DNA of 64,000 bases from Bactrocera neohumeralis (lineage: Eukaryota > Arthropoda > Insecta > Diptera > Tephritidae): the NCBI RefSeq assembly GCF_024586455.1, contig NC_065921.1, forward strand, positions 10,881,401 to 10,945,400, read 5' to 3'. Positions 33,851 to 46,044 of this stretch are shown one piece after another. The position numbers and the translations under genes are program-made. The first letter of the stretch is position 1. The number at the start of each line of letters is the position of its first letter. The notes under the pieces were generated by a model, which saw only the letters and a program-made list of their open reading frames with translations, had not been told where the DNA came from and did no database searches.

Positions 33851-35275
33851 ACTTTTCGGTTCTTTGTCAAATATAAATCCGGATCCGTTGTGGTCTTGAA
33901 AGAAAAATTTCCTCCTTTTCGATGCAGCTGAAGCTGGAAGTTGATACGGCTCTCTTCTTGAGATGAAGAACGAATAAGTATTGAAAATATAATGAAAAAA
34001 GTTTGCTTTTCAATTCTTTTACAAAGCACTCATAGAAACGGAGCAGTAATAAAAGACAACATTCACAGTAATGTCTGATAAGGCTCGAGTGCATCAATTT
34101 AAATATGCAAATGACACTAAACGTTTGACATAAACTACTTAAATGAAGCCGAGCAAAAATCTAAACACGAAAAGCAATAACAATGTGCGTGACAGCTAAG
34201 CGAAGCAAGAGAAGCTTAAAAGAAAAAAAACGAAGAAATATACGAAACAGCCAAATTATTAACTAGAAGAGTGCCACAAGAGATAGCTTTGCACAATTTT
34301 TGAAAACAATAAACGATTCCTGCTTTTTGTGGTAAACATTTTTCTTTTTGCACGACATTCGACTGTATGTATAGTATATACAGATTTCGTATGCGTTCCA
34401 ACAGTCAGTATTTTAGATCGCTTAAGAGGCCCTGCCACTGCTTGATGATAATCTACCTATGCCCATTATCATATGACACTTCTGATAAACACGAAAACCG
34501 AAACAGTGCCACACGCACACGAATCCGCTGTGTAGCGGCACTTGAGAGCTACCGCCACATCCACCATATTGCCAGTGGTAGCGAATCATTATGCGGCTAC
34601 GGATAGGCGACGACACACTTGGCAAGCCATCGTCACGTCGACGGCAATCATCACCATCAGCCGCACGATTAGTCGTCATAAACAGCATTACGGCTGCGCA
34701 GATTGTGAAGAGACAAAGCAAAGCGAACAATGAGGCATTAGGCGGTAGACGGTAGATGGTAGACGCCGGACGTAGCAGCTGCTCACTCAACTTAGCGGTA
34801 ATCTCGCTGTGGCTTTAGCGATAATGCACGCACACACACACATACTCACATGCAGAGGCGTAAGTGTGCGCATCGTTATTGCAAATTGAAGCGAACTTTA
34901 AACTATGAGGCTGGCTTAATTTGCGGTCGCTCAAGCAAGTGATTAACATAATTGAATTGCATATGTGCAAGCCGCTCCGCTTATGCGCACAATAGAAGTG
35001 CCCTTCGACTTGCAAAAGATGAGGTCGAAAAAATATCGATTTCTAAGCGCCCTTTGTAGTATAATGATCGCTCAGCAGCGATTGCTATAATTCCTTAGAT
35101 TTAGATACCGGATCGCTGGGTTGAATGCAGTAAATATAATACAGAGCTCGCCACGTGGGGTGATGACCTCTCTTTATTACATAGTTTGAATGAAGTCCGC
35201 GATTTTCACCACTTTGGCAATCGTACATGAGTATGATTCTAAACTTGTTCACATTCACACTATTTCGTACTATTG
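33851..35275. other. Gene-free stretch
   Basis: The 34.4-34.8 kb part is GC-rich; a minus-strand frame (34790-34422) contains a hydrophobic, membrane-helix-like segment (ASLFALLCLFTICAAVMLFM). It has no ATG at its upstream end and an overlapping open frame on the other strand. A CA tract lies at 34829-34841. Confidence 0.45.
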
Positions 35276-35279
35276 CTTA

Positions 35280-35365
35280 ATCTAAGGGTATATTGAGTTT
35301 GCCATGAAGTTGGTAACCCCTAGAAGGAAACGTTGTATAAATTATATATAAAAGGGGTTTTTGTA
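35280..35365 (+). repeat. mini-me-like 5' fragment, copy I
   Basis: AAGGGTATATTGAGTTTGCC through ATTATATATAAAAG matches the first about 85 bp of the family. It is cut off just before the D,D41D remnant that follows. Confidence 0.65.
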
Positions 35366-35414
35366 GGTCTGTGGTTTTAATGAGACAATACTTTCTTCGG
35401 AGTTGGTATATTTT

Positions 35415-35800
35415 AAGAGATATCATCAAGCATTCAGTGAATGGGTCCAAAACGAGATGGCCATTAATCCTAATTTTCACAAGAATACATTTTTCAGTGA
35501 TGAAGCTCACTTTCGGCTTTTAGGTACGCTAATAATCTGAATTGTCACATTTGGACTGATAATAATCCCCAAGCTGGTGTTAAGACCCTGTTAGATTCTC
35601 AAAAATCTAGTGGATTTTAAGGAAGTTGCTACCATAAAAGAGTTCACCAAAGCCCCCAGCAAAACTGACGCAACATGTCATACAGCCAACGCGACAATCA
35701 ATTTATTGAAGAAAACTTTTGCTGGTGAATTATCTCGCGTGGTGGACCTGTATCGAGTACTCCAAGGTCTCGCGATTTATATTTAAAATAAAGCTAAATT
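35415..35800 (+). mobile_element. D,D41D Tc1/mariner remnant, central fragment
   Basis: The plus strand encodes HQAFSEWVQNEMAINPNFHK, NTFFSDEAHFRLLG (first Asp block) and, after decay, TDATCHTANATINLLKKTFA (around the second Asp). A frameshifted GGPV-like stretch follows. The third Asp region is gone. Confidence 0.78.
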
Positions 35801-35835
35801 CTTGGCAATAACATTACATTATATTAAGTTAGTAG

Positions 35836-36331
35836 TTCTAGTTTTATTCGTCGCATCGGGTCATGCTATACCTTTTTGGAAAGTTCATTTCACGCGCTAA
35901 CACGTGTTTGATTGATTGTCGTTTCTTTTAAGTCGCTCGTGAGTTATAGCGTCGCAAACATGGAACAAAATAAATAGAAAATACGGCATATTTTACAATA
36001 CTACTACGATAAAGGCAAAAATGCATCTCAAGCCGCCAATAAAATTTGTGCAGTTTATGGACTCGATACAGTTTCCATTTCCACCGCACAACGATGGTTT
36101 CAACGTTTTCGTTCTGGTGTAGAGGTGGTCGAAGATGCGCCACGCTCCGGAAGGCCTGTCGTCGAAAATTGCGATAAAATCGCTGTATTGGTCGAAAGAG
36201 ACCGGCATAGTAGCAGCCGTTGCATCGGTCAAGAGCTGGGCATGAGTCATCAAAAATTCATTTCAATTTCAATAAAAAAAAAAATTCAATAAAAATACCG
36301 CAAGACTTTTTTGACAATCCATTATGCTTAA
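35836..36331 (+). mobile_element. Recent, internally deleted mariner (DD34D)
   Basis: Plus strand from 35960: MEQNK, one in-frame stop, then KIRHILQYYYDKGKNASQA, DTVSISTAQRWFQRFRSGVE, DAPRSGRPV, and VERDRHSSSRCIGQELGMSH. It then jumps at about 36250 to the 3' end (ATAAAAATACCGCAAGAC, TTTTTTGACAATCC). The reading frame is otherwise undamaged over 95 residues, implying a young copy. The left terminal repeat is missing; the whole catalytic domain is deleted. Confidence 0.9.
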
Positions 36332-36439
36332 TATTTGTTCCTGAAAACCACATGAGTAAGAAAACTATCTTCATGAATGATCAGCGTGACTATCTGAATT
36401 AAATTAGTCATGACCTCAGTTTTTGAGTTATCAATATCA

Positions 36440-36570
36440 AATTTAGCACTTGTTACTGATTATTTGTCGGAAAACTTTCGAAACCTTACGAAGCTTGGCA
36501 CAAATCTTTGTCGAACGTCATACTATAATCTCCGTTTATAGTGTTAAAGTCGGATTACTATAACATATTT
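36440..36570 (+). repeat. mini-me-like fragment, copy K
   Basis: A weak match to the internal segment (TAATCTCCG near 36524; GTCGGATTACTATAACATAT near 36550). Diverged and lacking both ends. Confidence 0.4.
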
Positions 36571-36639
36571 TTAAGTAAAGCAAAAACGGTTTAGGATGTC
36601 AAATATTTTTTTTTATTTTTGTGATAATACATTTGATGC

Positions 36640-37810
36640 CATTATTTAAGAAACTCGATTTCTTTTGCATGGCCACAACAGACATGCTTGCAGAAGTCCA
36701 GACGCTGAACCAAATTTTCGACGGCTTTCAAGCATTAATGGGCCGATATAGCTGAAATTTCACCTTCGATATTCGTACGAGGTTCATCAATATTCGCTGG
36801 CCTGGAGGCATAGAACAAAGACTTGACGTAACCCCATAGGAAATCGTCTGACGGCGTCACGACCAAAGCGGCCAATTGACTGGGCCATTTCGTGAGATAT
36901 TTAACACGTTCACCAAACTTGGTTTTCAATAAATCGATTGTAATATTTACTGTGTGGCTAGTGGCGCCGTCCTCTTGGAACCACATATTGTCCAAATCCA
37001 TATCATCCAATTCGGGCCAAAAATATTCGGCATGCAGCAATTCCCATTCACAGTAACATGCCTGTCTTGATCATCATGGAAAAAGTACGGCTCAATGATG
37101 CCGCCGGCCCATAAATCACACCAAACCGTAATTTTTTCGGGAAGCAATGGTGACTCATGGAGTACGTGCGGATAGCAGATGACGCATATTTTGCTTACTG
37201 ATGAAGGCATTCAGCAAGAAATGAGCCTCATCGCTAAAAATGATTTTTCGATGAAAATCCGGATCAATTTTAGGTTGTTGCTGAGCCCAATTCACGAACA
37301 TATGAGGATTCTGGTGCTTAAGTGGCTTCAGTTCTTGCGTCAATTTGATCTTGTAGGCCAAGATCTTTTTGCAAAATTCGCCACAACGACGTCACAGAGA
37401 TGCCCAACTCTTGAGAACGACGTGTGACAGGCTGATTTGGATCTTCCTCATTTGATGCACTAGCGGCAGCAATATTCTTGACACTACGGGCACTTCTTTG
37501 TCTCGCTGGCACGGGAGCATTTTGTACTGTGCTTGTGGATCTTGTTCACTAGACGCTCAACTGTTGATCTGACAGGACGATTATGGCGACCATAAATTTG
37601 CCGTAACGCTCTTAAAACGTCGTTGACTCCGAATTTCGGTAGTAAATTTTAGTAATTCCGATATCTTTCCATTAAAATAGTTTTTGAATGGCAGCGCGAC
37701 TTACTATATAAGAAGAGACATTTTTCAATTTGTCATTATAACTCAACGAGAAATTAACCGATCGACTGCAAAGTTGAATACAGCTTTTTGATTGGAAAAA
37801 TATGGCGTCG
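36640..37810 (-). mobile_element. Nearly complete D,D41D transposase pseudogene
   Basis: Minus-strand blocks in order: RQRSARSVKNIAA, RRSQELGISVTSLWRILQKD (37512-37365), KIKLTQELKPLKHQN, IIFSDEAHFLLNAF with the first Asp, EKITVWCDLWAGGIIEPYFF, YFWPELDDMDLDNMWFQEDG with the second Asp, TPSDDFLWGYVKS with the third, and a tail VQRLDFCKHV, HAKEIEF. At least three frameshifts break it. Relative to the element at 32051 the spacing between second and third Asp is one residue short because of an indel. It shares long DNA identity with 7841-8520. Confidence 0.9.
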
Positions 37811-40240
37811 TTTGCTATCCATACATATATTTAAGTATAAACATTTTGAATTTTTTGTTTCAGCTACTTTTGAGCAGCGTGTGTAAATATTTTTGTAAAT
37901 TTTTATTTTTTTAATATAGCTAAAAATATACTTTATTACGTCCATAGAACGTCATATAAGCCATCGAATTTTTCATGCGATTTAACCACGATAAGAATAC
38001 TACGTCAGAAATCTTGATACGATTTGTTTCTGGATCCTGTTGTCAACAATTTAGAAACTAGTTTCGTACCTAACGTGGATATCGAGGAGCCTGATAACAG
38101 GTATTTCCTTCAAACTTCAACCACAAACCAAATCATAACTTGGCAACTGTTTTGTGATTATGCGTTAAAGAAATAAAGATTTTCGTCCATTTTAAATTGA
38201 AAATCTCCCTTCAATGTCTTCTAGAATGGAGTTTGCTGACATTTTTCTAGCTGAAACCAAATTTTTATTAAGAAAATAAACATTTTCGTTCAATTTCTAA
38301 AAATTGTTTAATTGAATAAGTGTGGATATGAGATGCGCATAAAAAAATGCATGTGAGTGTGAAGAATAACCATAAAAAACTGAGTTAATAAAAGCAATTA
38401 AAAAGGAAACTCAAATGTCTGTATTGAAGGTGGAAACGTAATACGCAAAAAAAGTCTAAACAAACACAAATCTCTTATTCATCTTAGCCATAAATGCCGC
38501 AGGCAGCACTAACGAATAAGAATGTAGTTTAGTGTTAGTTTGTAGTTAAAAAACAAAGGAAAACTACGAACTTTTGCCCCAAAACCTTTTTTTTAATAAT
38601 ACCGGCATATTTTCTTTACTTTTTTTTCGCCGCCGTACTCTGTTCAAGAGCAAGAAAAGCGCAAATTAAAAATTTCTGCACGTTTCCAGCAAGAAAAGTT
38701 TTTCATGTCCACACACACATTCACGTGCCTTTAAGTTTGGCTGCATGAGCTCTGCAGTACGTCGCCTTCATATTTACATTTACACGCCCATTCATATACG
38801 CCCCAACACACTCACACATATGTATACATACATATATGGATGTATAGCACAAGGCTTCGCCTCAATGTGACACATTCTGCGGTTATCGCCGCCTTGATAT
38901 TTCCTTGATTGCTCTTGTTTGTAAATGCTTTTGTTGCGGAATCCGTCCTTATTATTACACTTTTGCAGATTTTCCATTCATTCTTATTTTCATTTGTGCC
39001 AACACACAAAAACGCGTCCACACACGCATATACTTACGTAGGCACATACAAATATCATTTGCCACTTGGCGTTGGCGTTGGCGTCATCATAGTTCATAAT
39101 TCACTGCCAAACTGAACGTTTTGTCGGCCCCCGAACCGCCTGCGCAACATTTCAATAGCTTATGGCAAGCGGTGAGCGTGCGTGTGTATTTGTATACGCT
39201 ATATGCGTTACTATATATAGGTATATAAAAGTTGGCGTATGCTTGTTTTTGTGTGCCCCGCCAGTTTGTCCTTATTCTTGTGTCGGGCACGAGTACAACT
39301 CTGCATTCCAAGTACCATTTTCTTTTCTTATAAATAGCGGCATACACACACACCCAGAGCTATATCGAACAATATGCCCTCGAGCAACAAATGTCGAATT
39401 GTGTTTCTGTTCTATGTCATGCGCTATTTTTCTCAGCTTTCATCTTTCTCCTCGCATTTCATGGCATTGGTTATGCTTTTGCTCGGAAGTTTCAAGTTGC
39501 ATTAGTAATCATTTTTAGTAAAATTTAAAGACAAATTCTTGAAATTTGTTAACGCAACTTTTCTGAGTTTCCGAGTTTATGCGTTGAACTTTGAGATATG
39601 CTCGAGTTTCTCACGAAAAAGTTCGGTTTTGATGTTCCAAATTTTTAAGTTATGTACAAGCATAAATATATAAAATACCACTTTTTGTTTATGGAAAGTA
39701 AATTTGTTGTTATTGCTCAGTATCTGTTGGTAATATCGTTTTATGTACATATAACTTTACTAGACAAAAATGCTGTGCTGAGTATATAAAACCAAATTTC
39801 TAAATACAGAAGAATACAGAGTTCGAAGTGTTACCATTTTAGAAAGGAATGCTGCAAAGCAACCGAGTCTTATCAGAATCGATGGTATTAGGTTTAAGTT
39901 ATGAAAAATATTGTTTAATACAATACCTTCGGATTGGAGATGATATTTGTTTCAGAAGCTATGAAGAAATTGATGAAGCCGTATTTGAAATATAAGAATA
40001 TTGATGCAACTTGCGCGATACTGTGGCTGACTAATATAACTCACATACTATCAGCATGATTTCTAAACTAAGTCATTCGGTCGTTAATAAGAGCAGATGC
40101 ATTACTTGCATTTGACAAGGTTTGTTTCTGTAATATTACGATTCTCTCAAAAATAAATTAACAGACTCTTAAATCCGACTATTTGAACAAATACCGCATA
40201 GCTAAGCTGAAAATTCACTGCTTATTCTCTGTAAAAAGTT
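37811..40240. other. Gene-free stretch
   Basis: AT-rich to 38.6 kb; 38.6-39.5 kb is a GC-richer island with CACA/CATA tracts (38710, 38810, 39345) and overlapping open frames on both strands; AT-rich again to 40.2 kb. No gene or transposon motif was recognised. Confidence 0.5.
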
Positions 40241-40244
40241 AATT

Positions 40245-41110
40245 ATGCTGACAGATCGATAAGACTGCAGAAAATCTTTAGAGTAGGGAACCAGGGAAAC
40301 AATGGAGCATCTCTTGTGCACTTTTCCCGCATTGGCAATAATACGCTGTAGGCATATGGAGTCCGCAAAGTATGAGTGAGGCCGCAGAGTCTGTTAAAAC
40401 TCGAATAAATAGTGCTGATTTGATTTCTAAGTATCGTTGCTGCCATTTGTCATTCCGCAATCTCCAGATGTTACACTTTCACTGCCATTCAGCAGGCTGG
40501 GCATAAGTGGGAAGTGCTCCCTACATAACTTTAGTATGCTCTGAACATCGGCCACTCGATTACCCCTTTGGGTCCTACAAGAGTATGCTCCGATCTTGAA
40601 ACCTTCCGGTATTCGTCGCATCTTTTCGTAGAACTTTCGAGCAGTACCTCTATTGGTCAGCTTCTCAAGCTCTTCATAATCACACATCTCTTCCTATTAT
40701 ACTCTCCTCTCCTCTCCTCTTTCTTTTTTGTTTGCATATGGGTCTCGCTTCGCTCTTCAACTCTCGGTATGTACCCTACAACACTCGTGTTGTGATCGAT
40801 TGCAACAGGGCGAGGTAGGTTGTGCGCATTTTCTTCACTGCGATACGACAGTCCTCATCATACTAGCTGTTCTTTTGTTCTTTACGAAAAACAATGGTTC
40901 TGTTTGCAGCTGTAGGTAGAAAGCTTGAATTTCCATCCCGCGGCTCCCTTATGATAAGTGCTCTCAGAGAGCAGGAGTGCAAGTCAAGTAGAAAACCGTT
41001 TAGCTATTGGTTGTGACTGTAGCCTCTCGTCTTCTAACCTTGCCTGTGTTTATTAACGGGCTGAGCTTTGAAAGAGGCTGGTACGTATCTGGCCGCACTT
41101 CTGGCGAACC
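40245..41110 (-). mobile_element. RTE-like non-LTR remnant, region between endonuclease and RT
   Basis: Minus strand: SQPIAKRFSTxLAL, a decayed TYSCKQN stretch, then YDEDCRIAVKKMRTTYLALL and QSITTRVL, TYRELKSEARPICKQKRKR. A 68-residue open segment follows, MCDYEELEKLTNRGTARKFY and EKMRRIPEGFKIGAYSCRTQ. The same order (ERFSTRLAL, DEECRVAAERK, STTTRAG, YRELKRSE) occurs in the plus-strand copy at 51780-53045, so the two belong to one family. The reverse transcriptase proper is absent. Confidence 0.83.
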
Positions 41111-42554
41111 GACGTCGCAATTAGACTTCAGATATCTAACATAGCTAAAAAGCTAAAGAAAATCCTTTACGTGATGCGCCATCTTCGTGGGCTTAAAATC
41201 AATATTCGATCATTTTCTTTTTTGTATTCCCACAATATGGCAGGTATTTAACATAAACAGTTTTTGTCTCCCCCATCACTTAATATGAAAGCATTATCCA
41301 TTAAATGGAAATTATAAATGTCAACAGACCGTAATGAAATATGTGGTTAATTGAAACCTGATTAACCAAAAGCCATTGCCACAAATTCACTGTGGCAGCA
41401 AATGACTTGCCGTTGCGTTTAAAACTTATGCACTAACGGCACATACATCAAATGCAATGCACATGCACATACTCACGCCTACACTGGCATATGCATGTAT
41501 GCTTGTCCATGTTGCATATGTGTTTGTGCGATATTTATTTATTCATGCACGCCATTAATTTGTGAGCATTTATTTTTACTGCCAACATAAATCGTCATAA
41601 ATTAACGCATTAGTTTTCGGACGGCTGGCTGAGCTGCCACAGCATATTATCGCACGCCACACACACACACACGCACATACATTCCAATGCACTTGTGACA
41701 TGCATATTGCAGACGGCTGCAGGCGGCCAGTAGACGCAACAGCCCGCATAACAACCTTACAGGTGCTGAGTTGGCGGCTTGTGGCCAGCTGCCTAACTAC
41801 TGCAGCGCCCGCTTGCCCACACACACTCATACACGCACATACTGGCACTCGCATGGCAATAATTTTGCCGGATTTATATCGCTTAATGCACGCATTGTTT
41901 GCAAAAATATTCGATAAATTTAATTATAAGCAATCCTCAGCGCTTACGCATTTAAATGGCAGCACGTACTTGTGTGTGCGTATATGTGTGTGAGTGCGGG
42001 TGTGCAATTGCGGCGCATTGTTAATGCCCCACCATTGGCTAGATTATATTACCTGTAAATAATTGCCACTCATTGCCGCCCCGTCAAATTGCATTTTTGC
42101 TTGCATTTGTATTTGGAAATTAATGCGACGACACGGCGAAATGCGGGCATTCACGCGTCACATTTATCGGTTGCATCGAAATACAGTTATTCTTAATGCC
42201 TTTGTTTTCGCTGGTATTTCGTGCACAATAATACCGTATTTGTTGTAATAATATGCATGCGTTATATATGCTTTAATGCGATCGTTTTACAAATGGTAAA
42301 CAAAAATTGCTATAATATTTTAATACATTATCAAAATGAACACGCGATGATGCGAAAAGCAAATACAATCAAATATTGTATAAAAGTAAATATTGCAATA
42401 CAATCACGCGTTTAATAATGAATAAAATGATGGCAGTTTTCATTAAATAAAAATAGTTAATTTTACCTAATTTACTTTTATTTATATATTTTTTTATATT
42501 TTGTGTTAGATGAGTATATTTTATTTCATTTAATTATTTTAATGCATTATTTGA
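41111..42554. other. Gene-free microsatellite island
   Basis: GC-richer, with CA tracts at 41658-41673 and 41818-41840 and TG runs near 41975; AT-rich after 42.2 kb. No gene was recognised. Confidence 0.5.
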
Positions 42555-43068
42555 TTTTTATACCCTGAACAGGGTATATTAAGTTTGTCACGAAGTTTGT
42601 AACACCCAGAAGGAATCGTCGGAGACCCTATAAAGTATATATACAAATGATCAGTATGTTGAGCTGAGTCGATTTAGCCATGTCCGTCTGTCTGTCTGTA
42701 TATATACGAACTAGTCTCTCAGTTTTTAGGATATCGTTTTGAAATTTTGCAAACGTCATTTTCTCTTCAAGAAGCTGCTCATTTGTCGGAACGGCCGAAA
42801 TCGGACCACTATAACATATAGCTGCCATACAAACTGAACGATCGGAATCAAATGCTTGTATGGAAACTTTCACATTTGACAAGATATATTCACGAAATTT
42901 GGTATATATTATTTTCTAAAGCAACAATGTAATCTCCGAAGAAATTGTTCAGATCGGTTAACTATAGCATATAGCTTCCATACAAACTGAACACATAGTT
43001 ACTAACAGAAATTCACCTGTGAAGGGTATTTAGCTTCGGTGCAACCGAAGTTAACGTTTTTTCTTGTT
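42555..43068 (+). mobile_element. mini-me-like repeat, copy C
   Basis: Ends TTTTTATACCCTGAACAGGG and GCTTCGGTGCAACCGAAGTT are both intact; short GTCY tract at 42680-42699. About 515 bp without the internal duplication of copy B, so it is the best unit-length reference in the window. Confidence 0.86.
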
Positions 43069-43409
43069 TTTGTTTTAATTTTTTTGTTGTTATTCCATAA
43101 AAATTTTTTGTACTTTCATTCATGAAGGGGTTATTTGCAGTTTAAAGGCTGAAAAAAAGTTATTGTTCTAAATTTTTTTTCTTAGAAATCTATTAAATTG
43201 ATTGATCCAAAAATTAGTGCACATATTATGGTATCTTTTAGCTACTTATTAAAACTTAGCATTAGTAAAACTATTTATTTGAAAGGTACTACAGCTGATC
43301 TATGGCAAATCCTCTCAAAAATTACGTTATGCGGTGACCACTATATCTCTGAAGTTAAAAAACCAAATAACGCTGTTATTATTTTCCTATAATTATTATT
43401 GTTACTAAT

Positions 43410-43575
43410 ATTTTATTTTATTTTATTTTATTTTATTTTATTTTATTTTATTTTATTTTATTTTATTTTATTTTATTTTATTTTATTTTATTTTATTTTA
43501 TTTTATTTTATTTTATTTTATTTTATTTTATTTTATTTTATTTTATTTTATTTTATTTTATTTTATTTTATTTTT
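43410..43575. repeat. Perfect (ATTTT)n pentanucleotide array
   Basis: About 33 uninterrupted TTTTA units (166 bp). It continues as decayed ATTTC/ATTTA variants to about 43.65 kb. It lies between a mini-me copy and the start of an R1-like remnant. The plus-strand open frame here (repeating ILFYF) is a product of the array. Confidence 0.97.
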
Positions 43576-43649
43576 CAATATTTTCATTTAGTTCATTTAA
43601 TTTAATTTTATTTCATTTAGTTCATTTTGTTTTATTTAATTTTGTTTAA

Positions 43650-44720
43650 CCAATGCCCAAGGCCTCACAAAAAAACAGTAGCAGTTTACTGGAAAACTGA
43701 TAATTTCTTTCAACTTAGAAGCACATGTCTGCGTTTTCGCAGATTATATACGAGATCCATTCGCAGAAGAACAGTACCCAAAAAAGGCGAGCTATTTCAG
43801 GCGGCGAAAAAGAAGCTTAAACATGCCTTCGTCATAAATAAAATAAAACGAAAAAAATTTTATCAACTACGTGAGGATGTTAAAAAAAACTCCTAGGGAC
43901 GCTGTCAAAATGGATGGCTTTGTAATCACACTCTTTCTACTTCCCATATATCACGCATGAAAAAAGAGTCAGCAAAACAGAGCAGGCTTTCAGACTTTCG
44001 GAAATCCCTCAGTCCCTCTGCAACTGGCCGCTAGCAAGCTCAAAACTAACAAATCGCCGGCCCAGACGGGACCCCAGCAGAAATAATTAAAACAATCGCC
44101 ACAGAACGGAACGGAATATTTTCTGAGATTTGGAAGACATGTCCTAATAAGCGAGGGAAAATGAGATCCCAGTTCGCCATCAGCATACCGCAAATACAGC
44201 GGGAAAGCTTTATGAAAGGCTAATTAAACCTAGATTGTAAGCGATTATTAATGAAGCTGAGAGACTCTTTCCTAGGTTTAAGTGCCGGTGGGTTAACTCC
44301 AGGAGATATCCCAAGTGTCATCGAAAGGGTAGAAGTAGCACAGCGTATATGCCACAAATACAAGCAAATAGCTCTATTGGCGACCTTAGATGTTGGAAAC
44401 GCCTTCGACAGCGCGAGATGGGCGGACATATTTGATTACCTCAATGCTAAGGGGCGGAGCTATCTTAGTAACTGAAAACTGCCGAGACACAGCGAAAGCC
44501 CAAAAAAAGCTGAATCGGGTCATGATATGGACACAAACATGGCTTGACTAACACAACCTCCAGCTCGCTACAGAAAACACAGAGCTACTTCTGCTGAAGA
44601 ATAAGCTCATATACGTACCTCTTGACATAAGCATGCAAGCGACTTAGGTTACTGTAAGGACACAAAGAGCAGTGAATTACCTAGGGGAGAGCGAAACAAA
44701 TTGGGGGATTACCCAGAATT
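43650..44720 (+). mobile_element. R1/LOA-type non-LTR remnant, pre-RT and RT
   Basis: Plus strand: VYWKTDNFFQLRSTCLRFRR and LYTRS (C-terminal endonuclease/linker), KTNKSP then after a frameshift GPDGTPAEIIK. Next come GKLYERLIKPRL, AIINEAERLFPRF and a 74-codon open segment with VIERVEVAQRICHKYKQIAL and ATLDVGNAFDSARWADI (first catalytic Asp of RT). After a deletion that removes the YxDD box: HNLQLATENTELLLLKNKL and TVRTQRAVNYLG. Decayed; neither end is defined. Confidence 0.84.
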
Positions 44721-46044
44721 ACGCAGCAATTTCTCTAATCCGAAAAAGGCGGGACTAGAGTGTAGGCGCACATATGCAAATTTTTCAATGAGAAAAATGG
44801 CACGCCAGGGTGGTCGACGGTATATACCGTTAATGTGATGAGAGTTCTGATGATGCGGACGGCATTTGCCACAAGCTCACCCTCAAAAAAAGAAAAAAAA
44901 AGAAAACAAAAATTACTTTTATTCTTTTTTTACATTAAATTTTGTTCACTTTATTTTTTAAATATATTATTATGTCTTATTATTTTAATTTTTCTAGAAC
45001 ATTTTATCTTCCTTCTTTTCGAAAAATTTACAAAATTCTTAAAAAACACGAGACGCCAAAATTGATCCTTAAAAATAATTAAATTAAATTTTATAAAAAT
45101 AAAAAAATAAAATAATTTTTTGGTAAGGATATACTGGATTATATAATAAAATATATATAATACCTTATTTAAATTCATTTTCCAATCACATTTCATGTAC
45201 CACAAAACACAAAAATAAGTTGAGAATCGCAAAAATAAGGTTTTTCAAAAATAATATGAAAGTTACTCATACGTCATGTCGAACAGCAGGTGTATTACAG
45301 CAAATGTCAACGTCTGCCACTTGACACCCTCTAGTTATGCAGCCAAACCTGTTAACTATACAGCTTATCAAGCAGCCGACCAGTGAAGTTAACAACAACA
45401 GCAACAACAAAAACAATGGTGTCAATCTGGTTGCGGTCAACGCGAAAATGTGCCGAGTGACGGCCAGCCGACTTTCTTTTGAACTTTCGCGCACGTTTGT
45501 AATTAAATTGTATAAGCATCAACGTATACGAATTGGCACGAGTTGTTGGACATATATGCGAAATATTGTTAAGCTGAATTTTGTTCGTTTGCATGTATGC
45601 GTGTATTGTTGAATTGTGGCTGCAAACAGAATTTTAAACATGGAAAGTAGGTTATTTGTTTTTTAAAGTACATAAATACATTGTCATGTAATGCATATCA
45701 TATGTATGGATATATGTATGTATAGATATGTGCGTGTGTTTTTATGCCCTTGTATCAGTTTTGTAAAAAAACAGCACGCAGTGCACTGACCTTTGTATTT
45801 ATTTTAGCCGGACACAGAACTCATTTTATTTACATTATTTTACGCATTACATTTTTGTACTTTTATCGCGTCAGACGTGTTATTGCAGTTAAACATACGA
45901 AAGCATGTGTGCTTGAATTTAATTTTTTTAGTATTCATGTAGTCGGTGGTTTTTCGACTGTGGTGTAGTTATATTTTAACTATATATGTATAGGCGTGAA
46001 GAAACCTGACAGTACTAATAAAAAGAAGAAAATCAATACAATTT
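44721..46044. other. Gene-free stretch
   Basis: 44.9-45.25 kb is extremely AT-rich; 45.3-45.6 kb is GC-richer with CAA runs near 45.40 kb. A 91-codon frame (45337-45612) and its antisense frame are unassigned. Confidence 0.5.

Noticed and set aside
43399..43605. 68-codon frame of repeating ILFYF
   Set aside because: Direct product of the ATTTT array.
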